A stretch of DNA of 64,000 nucleotides from Azolla caroliniana (lineage: Eukaryota; Polypodiophyta), in assembly GCA_043228905.1 (NCBI GenBank), contig JBHGNT010000018.1, positions 4,898,001 through 4,962,000 of the forward strand, given 5' to 3'. Position 1 is the first letter of the stretch. The number at the start of each line of letters is the position of its first letter. The notes beneath the pieces were generated by a model. That model worked only from the letters and a program-made list of their open reading frames with translations, did no database searches and was not told the origin of the DNA. Shown here one piece after another: positions 18,793-31,640 of this stretch. The position numbers and the translations under genes are program-made.

Positions 18793-19195
18793 GGATGTAG
18801 CTCAGTTGGTAAGGCTGCCCAATGGAGAGCAAGTGGTCATGGGTTCAACCCCTACATTCCACAGTGGCATCTAGTGAATTAAGAGATATATATGAAGTAA
18901 AGAAGTGAGAAAATTGGGTTTCAAACCCATGACGCAGTGCTTGTAGTGTTAACAACATACCACTAGGGCAAGCTAATTATGATAAAGATAGACAGAGAGC
19001 CCATATAGATGTAGCTCAGTTGGTAAGGTTGTGTAATGGAGGTCATAGGTTCAACCCCTACATTCCATAATGGCATCTAGTGAATTAAAAAATATATATG
19101 AAGTAATCGAGAAGTGAGAAATTGGGTTTCAACCCCAAGACATATTGTTAATAGTGTAACAACTTACCAGCAGGGTAAGCTAATTACGATAAAAA
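18793..19195 (+). repeat. Two tandem tRNA-derived SINE-like modules
   Basis: Two diverged units of about 214 bp start at 18793 and 19007. Each begins with a tRNA-like head of about 70 bp: a box A-like gtagctcagttggtaagg, a box B-like ggttcaaccc, and ends (ggatgta / tacattcca) that could pair as an acceptor stem with one bulge. A shared middle follows (tggcatctagtgaatta, atatatatgaagta). Each unit then ends in a second tRNA-like stretch in reverse orientation, best seen as tcaaacccatgac followed by aagctaatta. They look like SINE relics, not working tRNA genes. GA repeats lie just before unit 1. Confidence 0.6.
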
Positions 19196-19529
19196 GAGAA
19201 AAAATCAACTTAATCGAGTTGCTAACTTATTGTTTTTCTCCTCATAAACCCAAACTTTCACGCAACATTCTTAATATATGATCTAGGACCAATCAAATAT
19301 GGCTTTGTATGCTTTAGAGGTGTTGAGAATCGAACTCAACTTCCCATAGATAGGTTTCACACTAGTTCATGGACATGTTGGGCTAGTTTTGTAAATAGTA
19401 GAAAGGGCACTTGCCCTAGCTTAGTTGGTATATAAACCAACGCATTGTAACGTAGTTGTTGTTGGATGTTTTATGTTTTGATGTAATCTTGGGTAATATA
19501 CAGTTTATCTATCTCTGTCATAAGAGCTC

Positions 19530-19557
19530 CCTCTCTCTCTCTCTCTCTCTCTCACTC

Positions 19558-19630
<73 letters not shown>
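19530..19630 (+). repeat. (TC)n microsatellite inside copia B LTR
   Basis: About 100 bp of nearly pure TC, interrupted by cactctcac. It sits at the position where copy 1 has a GA/GT tract on the opposite strand. Confidence 0.95.
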
Positions 19631-19632
<2 letters not shown>

Positions 19633-19696
19633 AGACTCACACACACACTCATCTTCCGCTACATTACAACCACTCTTGCCTCCTCATTTCTTTACA

Positions 19697-19708
19697 TGGT
19701 ATCAGAGC
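19697..19708 (+). promoter_or_regulatory. tRNA primer binding site (initiator Met), copia B copy 2
   Basis: TGGTATCAGAGC directly after the LTR end, the usual copia primer site. Confidence 0.85.
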
Positions 19709-19797
19709 GAGTGGTTGCCTGATCAAGCATTTTCGACTATGTTGTGTTGCATGCCGACGATCAATAGAACCGGCCCATCGACAGAGAAGAAATCACC

Positions 19798-22227
19798 ATG
19801 AATACTCAAATGGGAAACGCTCTTCCTACCGAGAAGCTCGACAGAACGAACTTTGCATCTTGGGAATACAAAATGCATCAATATCTTGTCGGACAAGGCT
19901 ACTGGAGCTACATCGAAGGAGCTCACGAATCACACCCCAACCCAACACATGTCGACTATCCCCCTTGGGAGCAGGCCACAAGCCATGTGTTGTATTGCCT
20001 TGCATCATGCGTTCATGATCACATGCTTGGTTATATTCAAGAGGCAAAAACGCCGAAGCAGGCGTGGGAAAACCTCAAGAAGATTTTCGCAGCCAATACG
20101 GCCGCATGAAAGCTCCAACTTCAACAGGAGCTGAACAATCTTCAACAAAGGGACATGTCAATCAGCAACTACACCTTAAAGATTGAGTTGTGCGATGCCC
20201 TTGGATCGATCAATGTCAGCATTGACGACGAAGAAATGGTGCAGATATGCCTCGATGGCTTAGCACCGTGATTTGGCGCCATAAGATCGGTCATTCTCGC
20301 GAGAGAGAATCCTCCCTCCTTTTTTGATCTCCAATCTTTATTGCTGGTCAAAGAGAATCACGTGCGTCAAAGGAACAACGCACACGAAGGACATATGTTA
20401 TATTTGAACTTCGATGGAGGAAGAGGACACGGTCGTGGCAAGAGAGGCCAATACGGGCAAGGTCGACACAATCAAAATTGTAATTCCTAACTATGGCAGG
20501 CAGACAGAAATGGCCCCAGAGAGTTCGGTGGAAGGTGGAGTCATCACACCGGACCGAGCAACCGTAGGAACTCAGTTGAGTGCGGGTACTGTGGAAAACC
20601 CGGCCACTGCAAAGAGGAGTGTCGGAAGAAGACGCATGAGCAAGGCTAACAACTGACAAATTACGCCACAAACTCCGACTACGGCGATCGTGGCGGAATG
20701 TTCATAATGAAGCACGAAGCGCACTCGATGTCCGCACTTGTGTCAACTAGTGCCTCCACTCCGAATAGTGTATGGTTTGTCGACTCAGGAGCATCCAATC
20801 ACATGACATCCCATGAAGATTGGTTTCGGGAACTAAGGAAGCCCGAATGTCCCGGATATGTCGAAACAAGTGATGACACGACGCATCCAATACAGCACAT
20901 CGGGAATGTCCCATTCGGAAACGACGGCAAACAAACCTACCTCAAGAACGTGTTGCATCTCCCCACCATCACGAAAAACGTGGTCTCAGTCAGCCAATTT
21001 GTCGAACAAGGAATGCAAGTACGCTTCAATAATGACGGATGCTTCATCGAAAAAGGCGATCAAGTCATAGCTCACGGCCGACGAGAAGGTCGTATGTTCA
21101 TCCTCGAATCAAGCGAGGTAAAGTCGGCCATGTACGCAAAGGGTCAAAAAGTCGAAACCGACTTAAAACTGTGGCACAAGAGAATTAGCCACATTAATCT
21201 CCAGAAACTACAAAACATGCAATCGAAAGGAGTCGTAATCGGACTCCTGAACTTTACGTCAAAGGAGATTGCAGGCGTATGCGAAGCATGTCAGTTCGGA
21301 AAGCAACGTCGTCACCAATTCCCTAAAGAGCGGAATGTGAGCAAAGGAATCCTGGATGTCGTACATTCAGATGTGTGGGGACCGGCTCAGACAACAACAT
21401 TCGGCGGATGCCAATACTATGTCACGTTCATCGACAACTTCTCCAGGAACACCTGGATCTATCCGATGAAGCAGAAGAGTGAAGTGTTCAGGCACTTCCA
21501 GACATTCAAGGCCGAAGTCGAAAAAACTACGAGTCGGCATGTACGTTGTCTTCGATCATATGGAGGCAGAGAATATTTTTCGGATGAATTTACGGCGTAT
21601 CTCCGAAAATAAGGAATTCGACGAGAGTTCTCGTGTCGACACACGCCTCAACAAAACGACGTAGCAAAGCGTAAAAATCGCCATGTAGTAGAAGTTGCAC
21701 GAGCCATGATGAACGAGAAGAACCTGCCGAAATCATATTGGGCAGAAGCAGCAAATACGGTCGTATATCTCATGAACAGGTGCACAACCTCGGGAGTACA
21801 CGATATAACTCCGCATGAGAAGTTCTTCGAAAAGAAGCCGGATTTGTCACATGTCCGCATCTTCGGTTCTATCGCCTACATACATATTGCCGACGATACG
21901 CGGCAAAAGCTTGACCCAAAGTCGGAGAAATGCATCCTCATAGGATACTCACTCGAATAGAAGGGGTACAAATGCTACAACCCATCTACCCGAAAAGTTC
22001 GAACAAGTCGAGACGTAGTCTTCGACGAGTACGCATCCTGGTATGCACCAGAGAATACTTCGACTTCAGCCCCGCTCGACGCGGATGACACTGAAATAGA
22101 AATAGAAGTTGGGGATCGGCTCTCACATATGTTAAAAGACAGCCCAATTATGACACGGTTGAGTGGGCCATTAGAGCCGCCGATGTCACGGACACACCAA
22201 GCGCGGACTAAGATGGAGCATGGATGA
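19798..22227 (+). pseudogene. Copia B gag-protease-integrase with six premature stops and no frameshift
   Basis: One frame runs from ATG 19798 to TGA 22225-22227. It covers Gag (PTEKLDRTNFASWEYKMHQ), a zinc knuckle CGYCGKPGHCKEEC near 20590-20630, protease (WFVDSGASNHMTS near 20775), pre-integrase (CEACQFGKQ) and most of the integrase (HSDVWGP, and the SYGGREYF region where DNGGE is expected). Stops are TGA 20107, TGA 20269, TAA 20488, TAA 20647, TAA 21610 and TAG 21958. Each is explained by one C-to-T change at CGA, CAA or CAG. One 3-base deletion near 20190 keeps frame. Homology ends soon after the integrase, before the polymerase. Confidence 0.85.
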
Positions 22228-22640
22228 TGAGGCTATGACGGAGCGATGACGCGAGGAGCTTAAGACGGGGAATGACACAAGAGCATAAAGATAGAGATGA
22301 AGATGAAGGAGAGAGGATGGGCGAAATGGGAATACTAGATTGATATGTCCATGACTGGCGTTGTTCACCTTGAATTCCTTCAAGGTGAACTCAACTACTT
22401 ATACTAAGTAGCATGCATACCTGTTGCACGCATGTGATACAATAGAGCATGTAGGCAGTAGGTATGCATGCATGTGCCAAGTGTAAATAATACAAGGGAG
22501 AAATTATGCACATGATGCTAGCTAAAACCTACAATGAGGAAGTATATACATGATTATATGCTAGATGTGTGGTTAACACATAACACTCGATTATAACATG
22601 GTCATGTCAAGAGTTCGAATCTTGACATTATCCCCCCTCC
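22228..22640. other. Intergenic; one weak tRNA-like block
   Basis: No gene seen. Near 22570-22625 a sequence with ggttaacac and agttcgaatct resembles a decayed tRNA-like (box B) repeat. Confidence 0.4.
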
Positions 22641-22659
22641 AACGATGCCTTCCCAAATC

Positions 22660-23270
22660 GTTTATCAGCTTTAGGGGATATTGTTGATGAAATTCTTAGA
22701 TCACCTCCAAAGTATTTTGTAAATCCTAGACAAGGAGTAACCCTTCCTTAAGATGAGGTGTTTAACACCAACGGGCATGAGTACACACACAACCCATGTG
22801 ATTCCCATCTTATCCACTTCCTCTACAACAAATATCGAAGAGGTTGCAAAATAGAATGCAAACCCTTATTTGTCCATGGAAACAATGGCAAGTAATATAA
22901 TATCATGGGTTCCATAACACATTATACAACCTTTAGGTGTACATGAAATGGCCAAGATTGTGACTTCCAATACATAAACCTATCCCTTAATTTACTAGAC
23001 ATCCATTCAATCAATTGACCATTTGTAACATTCATTCCCAATGGATACCCCAAGTGTTGAAAAATAGGGTCATTCCTTGTCACGGATCCTTGCCATCCTA
23101 AATATTCTAAATCTCTTGCAGTGCATGATATGAGACTAGACTTCCTCTAATTAATATGTGATCCAGAAGCCAATGAAATTTGGTTCCATACAACTTTACA
23201 AGCATCCTCTTCTCGGGATTCTTTAGTAAGACTCATAGAAACATGAAAGAATCATCTGCCAAAGCAAGTG
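22660..23270 (-). pseudogene. LINE ORF2 reverse transcriptase fragment
   Basis: Read on the minus strand from about 23270. A polymerase active-site remnant ADDSF (expected [FY]ADD) is followed in shifted frames by typical plant LINE text: SGSHIN, LEYLGWQGS, LGYPLGMNVTNGQLIEW, RDRFMYWKSQSWPFHVHLK, VMEPMILYYLPLFPW and ILQPLRYLL. Several stops and frameshifts are present. It is truncated at the left by unrelated sequence and at the right by a TC repeat. Confidence 0.75.

Positions 23271-23274
<4 letters not shown>

Positions 23275-23341
<67 letters not shown>
23275..23341 (+). repeat. (TC)n microsatellite
   Basis: About 66 bp of pure TC directly before the inverted repeat arm at 23348. Confidence 0.97.
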
Positions 23342-23346
<5 letters not shown>

Positions 23347-23347
23347 G

Positions 23348-23394
23348 AAGCCTCTATCCTCTGGTGGGGATCCAAGGCAAAGAAGATGAGATCA

Positions 23395-23426
<32 letters not shown>

Positions 23427-23540
23427 ATCTATCTATATATATATATATATATATATATTTGAGGTGTTTTCTTGATTAAGAAAAAATTATTTCTGATCTC
23501 ATCTTCTTTGCCCTGGATCCCCACCAGAGGATAGAGGCTT
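23348..23540. repeat. 47-bp inverted repeat with a TATC/TA-repeat loop
   Basis: Arms 23348-23394 and 23494-23540 are reverse complements with one mismatch. The 99-bp loop holds (TATC)n and (TA)n. An RNA or single strand would fold into a long hairpin. No target-site duplication is seen outside the arms. Confidence 0.93.
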
Positions 23541-25249
23541 GGCGCATGTCAGCACACGTACAATAGTGAACACACACTTCACAACAATGCACTTCTTTTG
23601 AGAAGCTAATGGTATATTTTTCATTTACATTATGACTAACAACGGTGTGTGCCTCTTTATAATGAACATATATGACCTTTTTTATTTCATCAAGAATGTT
23701 CTCTTGGCGAAAAGGTCATACAATTTATATGTGTGTGTAAGATTTCAACCGTCAATCTAGTTGGGTACATAAGGAAACATGCACATGCAAGGAGGAACAA
23801 GCCCATGCCAACTTTGTATGCTTTTGCAATGCCCAAAGGTCATATCCAAAGTTATTATATATTAAGCCTTTGGTGAGAGAACTATGATATCGTGGTATAG
23901 GCATATTTATAAAGTCAACATTAACACATGCCGAGTTGGTTTTCTTTCACTTCACTAGTGACTCTTTGCAACAAATTTTCAAGAACTTTCATTATTTTAC
24001 AATCACAAACATCAAGATTCAACATTTTGATAAATAATTGTGTGATTATTGTCGCAACACCGTCTTACTCGTATACTTTCAAAATTATACATCACTTCAA
24101 AGAGAATATAGGTTGATCAAATATATGACATCGCCACACTGGATGGAAATGAAAGCAACATAGGTTTTCAAATTGATCATTGTTGCTACTTGATTATAAT
24201 TTATCCAATGACTAATCATTTGCAAAATCAAGTGTACCAACTCTTTTCATGTATTTCTAACCATCAATATCATGTGAAATTTGCTCACCCGTGATTCATT
24301 CCAATACACAAAAGAATAAGGTATCATAAAAAGCATACACTCATTCAATTCAGGTTACTTTTAGATTGTGGTTACCCATCCAATAGGGTAAATGAATCAC
24401 TTTTGAGAGCATACAAGTCGACAACTCTTTTTGTGTAAAATATAGCCTCTCATGTTTATATGTCTATGGAGATTTAACAATGCATGTGTCATATATGAAA
24501 AACATGGAGTATGAATGTCTAGGTTGGTCATATAACACTCTCATATTCATTCCAATGGAAAGTTTACTTTGAGGATCACAAACTAGTTATGCTTCTTTTA
24601 TTTTTCAAAATTAATTGGACACTCATGGTAAAATATAAATGAGCTCTTTGCATGTTCTTGAACCCACAAGGAGGGTTATAGCAACCTATACATTGAATAT
24701 GTTTTGATCTTGTCCATTGGAATGACAATATTGCCTTTATTCGACACACAATCATGATATATTGTGATTTCTGTTTGAAGTATAGACTTTATCACTTTAT
24801 TCCACATGGATTGACGAAGTCCAAATTTACAATGACATGCAATTTCATTAAAGTTGATCATATATCGTGTCCTGGATCAATTTAAATTGTTGATAAGAAA
24901 GAGGAAGCTTTTCTTGGTTAGTGTTCAACTAATCATCTTAGAAATATAAAACTCAAATGTAATCTTTCCAAGCATAAAAGGTTCTTTGATTCGAAGTTTT
25001 GGGAGGGAGGCTATGCATTCCCTCCTTTATGGAGTGGGTGTCCTCTCGCATGTTTAGACAAAAAAGGTGCAAGGATCATTAAATTTCATGTTGCTCACAT
25101 GCTTAGTAGTCGTTTGAGGACCATTCAAAGCTAGAAACATTTATCTCAATGTTAGCAATGAAAACTATATATATATATATATACATATATTCCAAAAACA
25201 AATCCTTCGATTATTTTACAGATGAGAGTGTTATATACAAACCCCTATA
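23541..25249. other. AT-rich intergenic DNA, nothing recognised
   Basis: Only short random frames are present. No repeat ends, RNA gene or coding similarity recognised. A short (TA)n tract lies near 25167-25188. Confidence 0.6.
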
Positions 25250-26110
25250 GGGATGCGATAGATCCATCTTATGTGGATGCCCATTGACTCAAGGAAGGGA
25301 GAGGACAACCATTGTTGGATGAAGGCTAGTCATTGTCTTTCAACTCCATCAGATCCACCCGTGAGTCCATCGTATTGGCTCTTTAAAGTGCTACAACTTC
25401 ACTCCATATATCTTGCATTAACATTACTAGATGCACGGTTTGGTTTGAGAAGATCCATCTACACCGTTGTTTCCATATAATCCAAATAGTTATTGGTTTG
25501 TGCAATTCCAACACAAATTGAGATTTGACATTAATAAGAGTTGAGTGGATATTGTCAATGGTGGAAAAGAAAACGTATTGTGCTTTTATCACCAAAGTCG
25601 TCCCCTCCTCCCAATGTTCGTACCTGTCAATAGGGGCTTGCCATGATAACCAACAAACATTTCCCCACTTGATTGTGCCTTACATATGGCATAATTGCAA
25701 TAGGCAGCCAAACCCCCACCATATTCAATGGGTCTCTAGGCAGTCCCACAACGCGTGTTGGATTGATTCTATTGCATTACGGCACATTATACAACTAGAA
25801 GAGCTAAGGTTCCCACACTACCACGTTCCAACTAGTAGTGACTTATGTATTAATAACCATTGGAACGTTGTGATTCACCTAGTGTGTTGTTGTTTCCGGA
25901 TTTTCTGCCAAACCTTAGTGATAATTGTATGAGGAACATGATATGTGTGTCATACCTTTGCAGCAGTCGACTCTCGGGCGGTTTGAGCAGCTAGAATGTG
26001 GTGACCCAATATAGTCGTGAACTGGAAGAAAGGGATGGTGTTGCTTCCTTGACCCACATAAGGATCACACCACATCCATTGCAAAGGGCCCCAACTGACC
26101 TTACGTAGCC
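25250..26110 (-). pseudogene. LINE ORF2 3' region (zf-RVT) fragment
   Basis: On the minus strand the pieces include WGPLQWMWCDPYVGQG, a zinc-finger-like CIMCRNAIESIQHALWDC, and then WIIWKQRCRWIFSN (25383-25595), the usual order at the end of plant LINE ORF2 after the polymerase. Frames are broken by stops. It could belong to the same LINE as 22660-23270, but order and spacing do not fit a single insertion. Confidence 0.65.
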
Positions 26111-29100
26111 ATGTGTTTTCATGAGTACATATGTGCCATTTTGGTTATACCTTGATCGGATCAGGATCTACAATCCATTTATGCTAAGTGTATGCGAGTA
26201 CTCGATTTGCCATACTCAATGTTGGTGTCTCATTGTCTTGCAATTCATGGTTTTCAATCCTATCCAATGTTTCCCTACCTCTTGGGATCAAAGAGCCCTC
26301 CTCTTTTTAGCATATCCACTTCTCCATTGTTGTCCTTTGATTAGCAGAATAAATCAATATATTGTATATTAAGATATTATCTCAAGGTACATCTTAATAC
26401 CCCATGTTCTACATGTACTAATTGATCACGTGAAAAATCCCAAATTTAAATTGTTTGATGAACCACCAACTTGATATGGAAAATAATTGCAATAGAACGA
26501 AGGCTTTGATATTTTTGTCAAGTTTGGGGAGGGATTATATTTGCACGGAGTCTTTTGTTTGGCATTGTTGAACTAACACAAAAGTATGAGTTTGAACATC
26601 ATATTAAAAAAGAGCACCACATTATTCTTATTGAAAACAAGGACGTGATTGCGAAACTTCAAAGGTTCCATCCTACATTGTCCATATTTGCATTAAAGAT
26701 AAAAAAACAACATGAAGTTTGCCCAATATCATCCTCGTGTATCTTCAAAAGTTTCCACATCAATTAATTCTTATTAGGAACATGACCAACTAATGGAATT
26801 GAAGTCATTGATACGCCTAAACATGGACAACGAATAAAGTCGTGGTTCTTCCACTCAAGAAAACTCTGTTTTTGTGAAAGTCAACACATACAATATTGAT
26901 GCTTAAGTTGAGCTCGTCAAATCACACAATATCAAGCATTATTCATATTATGGTTTTTAAAATACTTTTTATCTGTAAAGTATTCAATCATGGTGTGCAC
27001 ATTTTAAGCTTGTCAGAAAGTGATACGCATTTGTATGATAAACTAAAATGTAAGGTTAAAGATTGAAAACCAAGCATTAAATGTGTTTGTTGGATATAAA
27101 AACCCTTTGTGTGTATTTCACAGTGGAACATGTGAAGATGTTTCATAGAAATGGAGAATAATTTCCCAGAAAACTGTCACAAGACTTTGGAAGTTTGCAT
27201 ATTGTACATTATGTAGATACTTACAAACTTAATAATCGTTGCTTTGCAATAGAAATATTAAATTGAGAGGTATGTACTTGAGCGCAATGAGAATAATATC
27301 TTCATGTGCAACGCATCCCATTACTAATTGAGCAACACAACAATAAAGTTCTAATCAATCCATAAATCATTGTTAATTTTGCCAATGGCATATTAATATG
27401 GCACATTATGTGCTTCACATAGTTAATCATACATTTCCTTAGATCATATGCACGTATTGCATGTGTCACTTCGTTGTGTATATGTAGTGTGGAATAATAC
27501 CAAGATGCTCTTGTTAAATGGTTTACTTGATAACATCGTCTAATCTATGCCAACCATACAATGAATAATAGGATTGAAAGAGGCATGTTTAGTTATTTTT
27601 TATATCCCAAGGATCCTGTTTCGAAACATGGAAGATTGTAACCAAAATTATGTTCGCCATGCCAAGCTTGTTTTTTATTTGTTTGCTTTTACGTGCATCG
27701 TGCAACAATATATGCATCAAGCGGTGATAATTATTGAGAATATGACCTATCTACAATTAGCTAGCAACTTGACTTTTGCTTTCGACGTGGGCTTAGCTAC
27801 ACTATCTAAATGTAGCTACACACAACATTTTATTAGCAAACTACAGAAGCTAACTCAACAATTAGATTTATTTTAGACATCCAATCAATAAGAGACTTGA
27901 AAATGCTAAGGTTATACAAACCATTTTTGAGAGTCTTTGATATATGACCCCCTACATCTATCTTTCAATTTCAAACTCGAGTATGTGTGATGGTATATCT
28001 AGACATATGAGCGACATTTTTTATATTACCCCTACAAACCATTTTTATGGATTCTTAACAAATGGTCTAGTGTTAGGCCATGTATTTGATAAATCAACCA
28101 ATATTTGACCCGATGTTTTAACAACATAGAGGAAAATATGTGATTGATATTTGAGAGGTGTCAAACATAGATACTACCAAACATACTTTTTTGTTGCATT
28201 TTGAGAGGGGAGACTAAAAAAATGGTGACGAACTTCGTTGTCCTATCCATAGGTATTGCCCTGCCCAAGAGCTTATTTCACTTTCTATAGATATTATTGT
28301 AAAGTTTGCAGTACATTTGTGCAAGACAATTAGGCATCTTACAAATTAGAATAGAGACGAAAAAAGTATGACATCATTATTATAATTATTTCGAAAATAC
28401 CAGAAATATGCCTCTCTTTGAGATGATCGTGGATGCGATGTGCATGTGTGTGAGTATGATGAAAACTGAATCATTTATTCAATAATTAAAGTGGTGGTAA
28501 AAACTATGCCCTTGACAAAGAAGTCGATTGCTTCATTCTTTATACCCAATCAAACTAATAAGTTAGTCAAATGGTCATTTATTGGTTTTCCATGAATACG
28601 CTCAAACCCACACGACAACAACATTAAAAAAAACTCTATATCTAGTCTTCCAACAAATATTAACTAGTGTGTACATATACATGTATTCCACAAGCATTGG
28701 TGATTAGTCCATGACTATAATAGTTGTAATTGTAGTTATAACACATTAAGAGTAACCAATTATTAATATATGACGTGTCATTGTGTTTGTGGGATGATTT
28801 AAATAGATTGTGTGACGAAATCAATCATATTCATCATTCATTGCCAAAATACTCTACGCATATTCTAATATAACCAAAGCATCATAGCAATGTGCGAAAT
28901 GTATTTGCCTTGTTTGATGCATTGAAAGGCAATCAGGTAAAGTTTTTCTTTGCTTAGGTTACTTGATGCATTGATGTCCCATGCTCTCAATGTTGACACG
29001 ACTCTCGGGTTCAACCATGTATCAATTTGTATATGAAAAGTCTCGAGGAAGGCCATTTGCCACTCCACTTAACGTGTTGTTATCGATTATTATTCCCATG

Positions 29101-31495
29101 ATTCTTATTTTGTTCATTGCTATCACAAGCAAATAATCCGTTATGAGCACATGCCTTGAAGTATAAACGAGTATATTCATTTGGCAAGCAAGTGGTTGGT
29201 GACCTTAATTTTGGAGACAATTATATTTTGTATGTTGGCGAGCTTCTAATTGTTGGTTGGTTTTCTATCCATGACCAATTCATGACCTATCCATGCATGA
29301 TAGATTCATGAATCATGACCCATCTATGACCATCCATTACATACCCATGAACATTTATAAGGCATGCATTTCTTACCCCATTGTTAAAGAGTCTCTTGCA
29401 TGAAGATTCTCATCAAAGACCATGACATATATCATGGACATACCATTACATTAACAAATATGGTCACTTGTACCGATAATAAAGAAACTTGTAACTAGCA
29501 TGCTATTAAAATAATCCCCCATCCTTGAAACGCTATTAACTTAAACCCACTAAATTAAACATAAATATTCATCAATTTTCAATATCATTAGCATTAACAC
29601 TCGATCTAGACACAATACTTGTCATTCAAATCAATAAACCAACATATGCAACATAAGTCAACTGGCACAACACATGTACCTTTGGTTTAACCACTTTCCA
29701 TACATATTCCCTTGATTTGTTTTGATCACATGGTGCTCATAACTGGCTAGACATTCTCAACCATGATATGAAAATGTGGCTTAAAAGAAGCGTAACCTTG
29801 CGATCCTCATACACGGGGTGAACTCGTCTTAAGGAGGAAGAGCGGAGAGTAGTATATGCACTCTATTCCAACAACCCTACAACCCTTTTAGCATGTTTGT
29901 CAACAATTATGCACTCGTATTTGAACTGACAAAGCACTCTCAATACCTTGAAGACTCAAGCAACTCGTAAACTCGGTAAGCGAAGTAACAAATACTCTAA
30001 AAGAAAAAAGGATAATCTTTTTTTTATTTAGTTGTTTTATGTGGAGTATTCTTGACCGAAGATTGGCCCATTATAATGAAAAGAAACAAAAAACAAAAAA
30101 GAGTTGGCACACAAACTTAAGCACCCTATAAAACAAATTCATCACCAAAGTAAACAAACTAAACAACTTGATGCTTTTAAACAATGCCTTTATTTGTTGG
30201 AGGAACACAACCCTCGGAAGCCATCCTAAAAAGAACTTGAAAATCTTTTTGGAATGGACACAAGCCCCCCTTCCATCTATTATAAAAAATGAGAATTATT
30301 ATTAGATTGGTTTATTTGTTTCATTTGTTTTTCGCTTTCATTGAATATTTCATGATTTTAAGTATTTCTTTCATGGGTACGTCATGAATGGGTTGGTGGA
30401 TGATCATGAATGATAATACATCCTCGTGGATGGGTTGTATATGGTCTTGTGTGGGTCATGAAAAGTAAAGAAAAGAACAATGTGAGAGTTCCAACATACA
30501 TGATAGAAGGAGTTAAGATTGGGTGTGCATTGGGTTGAATGGATTCATAGATACACCCCATGGTGCTAGGGGAGGGGTGCAATCATGCTTATATTTGAAG
30601 TATCAGACGATAACTAGATCAATCAACCTCTAAAAAATGTATGTTTGTAGCTCAAATATGTATGTTCCTTTGGGGGAATTGTTGACAAATAGCACAATGT
30701 ACTCATATTGAAGAACAAATTCATAGTGCTAAGAATCGACTGTGGTTTTGTCAAAGATAGTGATGATCTTGTAACGAAGTTCAAATTTGAAAAATGCAAG
30801 GAACACAAGAGTGCAAAGAGAGAGGCAGAGGAGTAAATCGAAGGGGGGAGTCATCCCATAGTCGACATGGTTGTGTCAAACTAGTTGGAGAGCATGAGGC
30901 CATCACTTTCAATACATTGGCATTGTGTGTAGGTTAGGAGGCATGAGTGTTATTATTCTATTGTACCAAATATGTGTGATTTGTTAATGTGAAAGTAATA
31001 TATACATATGTATATCGACATGATTCGTTAATGTGAAAGTAATATATATACATATATTGACAATGAATCCAGGCTTGAGAGGCTAAGTTGTATTTTCATG
31101 AAAAAAAGGTAGCAAGAGAGGGTGGGGGGGGTCCCCAAAATGCTTTGAAATAGGCCACAAATCCCATCATGAAACTCCACTATATTGGGATGGGTTGACC
31201 TCCAAAAGAAGTCAAGACAATGAGACTCATTTCTCCCCCCTCGAGAATCCTTCTTTCTAAGGAAGTATGTATGTATGTATGTATGTGATGAGGTTGAGGT
31301 AGTCCCTAGGCCTAGCCGACAACGTTGGAATGAGGGTATTTCAGGAAATAATAATAGTACGAGGCAAAGCTGGTAATATATATGTACATGCATACATAGG
31401 CCTAGGCCCCTACCCTAGCCTACAACGTTGAAAGGGTATTTCAGGAAATAATAATAATACGAGTGCCAAAGATGGCGCATATTACATACCGGGGA
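26111..31495. other. AT-rich intergenic DNA, no gene recognised
   Basis: Short open frames (for example 27574-27876) have no features I recognise and low-complexity composition. Seen within it: a direct repeat pair near 30980-31060 (ttaatgtgaaagtaatatat), a (GTAT)n tract near 31265-31285, and a diverged direct repeat of about 75 bp at 31300-31375 and 31398-31465 (caacgttg, gggtatttcaggaaataataat). Confidence 0.6.
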
Positions 31496-31497
31496 AA

Positions 31498-31640
31498 AAG
31501 AAAAAGGAAAAAAGAAAAAAGAAAAAAGAAAAAAGAAAAAAGAAAAAAGAAAAAAGAAAAAAGAAAAAAGAAAAAAGAAAAAAGAAAAAAGAAAAAATAG
31601 AGAAAAAAGAAAAAATAGAGAAAAAAGAAAAAAGAAAATA
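31498..31640 (+). repeat. A-rich heptamer array (AAAAAAG)n
   Basis: About 140 bp of near-perfect 7-bp units, interrupted twice by aatagag. It lies roughly 500 bp upstream of the UGT80 promoter. Confidence 0.95.

Larger units (their letters stand above)
19440..22227 (+). mobile_element. Ty1/copia element, family B copy 2, 3'-truncated
   Basis: The 5' LTR ends at 19696 (tttaca), followed directly by a TGGTATCAGAGC primer site (19697-19708). The LTR start is not certain (about 19440); the LTR holds a TC tract of about 100 bp (19530-19630). Coding sequence runs from 19798 to 22227 and ends in the integrase C-terminal region, with no reverse transcriptase, RNase H or 3' LTR. Same family as 9755-11814. 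Confidence 0.8.

Noticed and set aside
18793-18861. Functional tRNA gene
   Set aside because: Box A and box B are present, but the acceptor stem has a bulge, the T stem pairs poorly and no clear anticodon arm is seen; a similar degenerate copy follows.
19456-19722. Open frame with a Leu-Ser repeat
   Set aside because: It only reads through the TC microsatellite of a copia LTR. The same applies to 23268-23462 and 18447-18647.
23348-23540. Classic MITE
   Set aside because: Terminal inverted repeats are present, but no target duplication was found and the interior is simple repeat.
25525-25932. 135-aa plus-strand frame
   Set aside because: It is antisense to a decayed LINE zf-RVT region that explains the sequence better.
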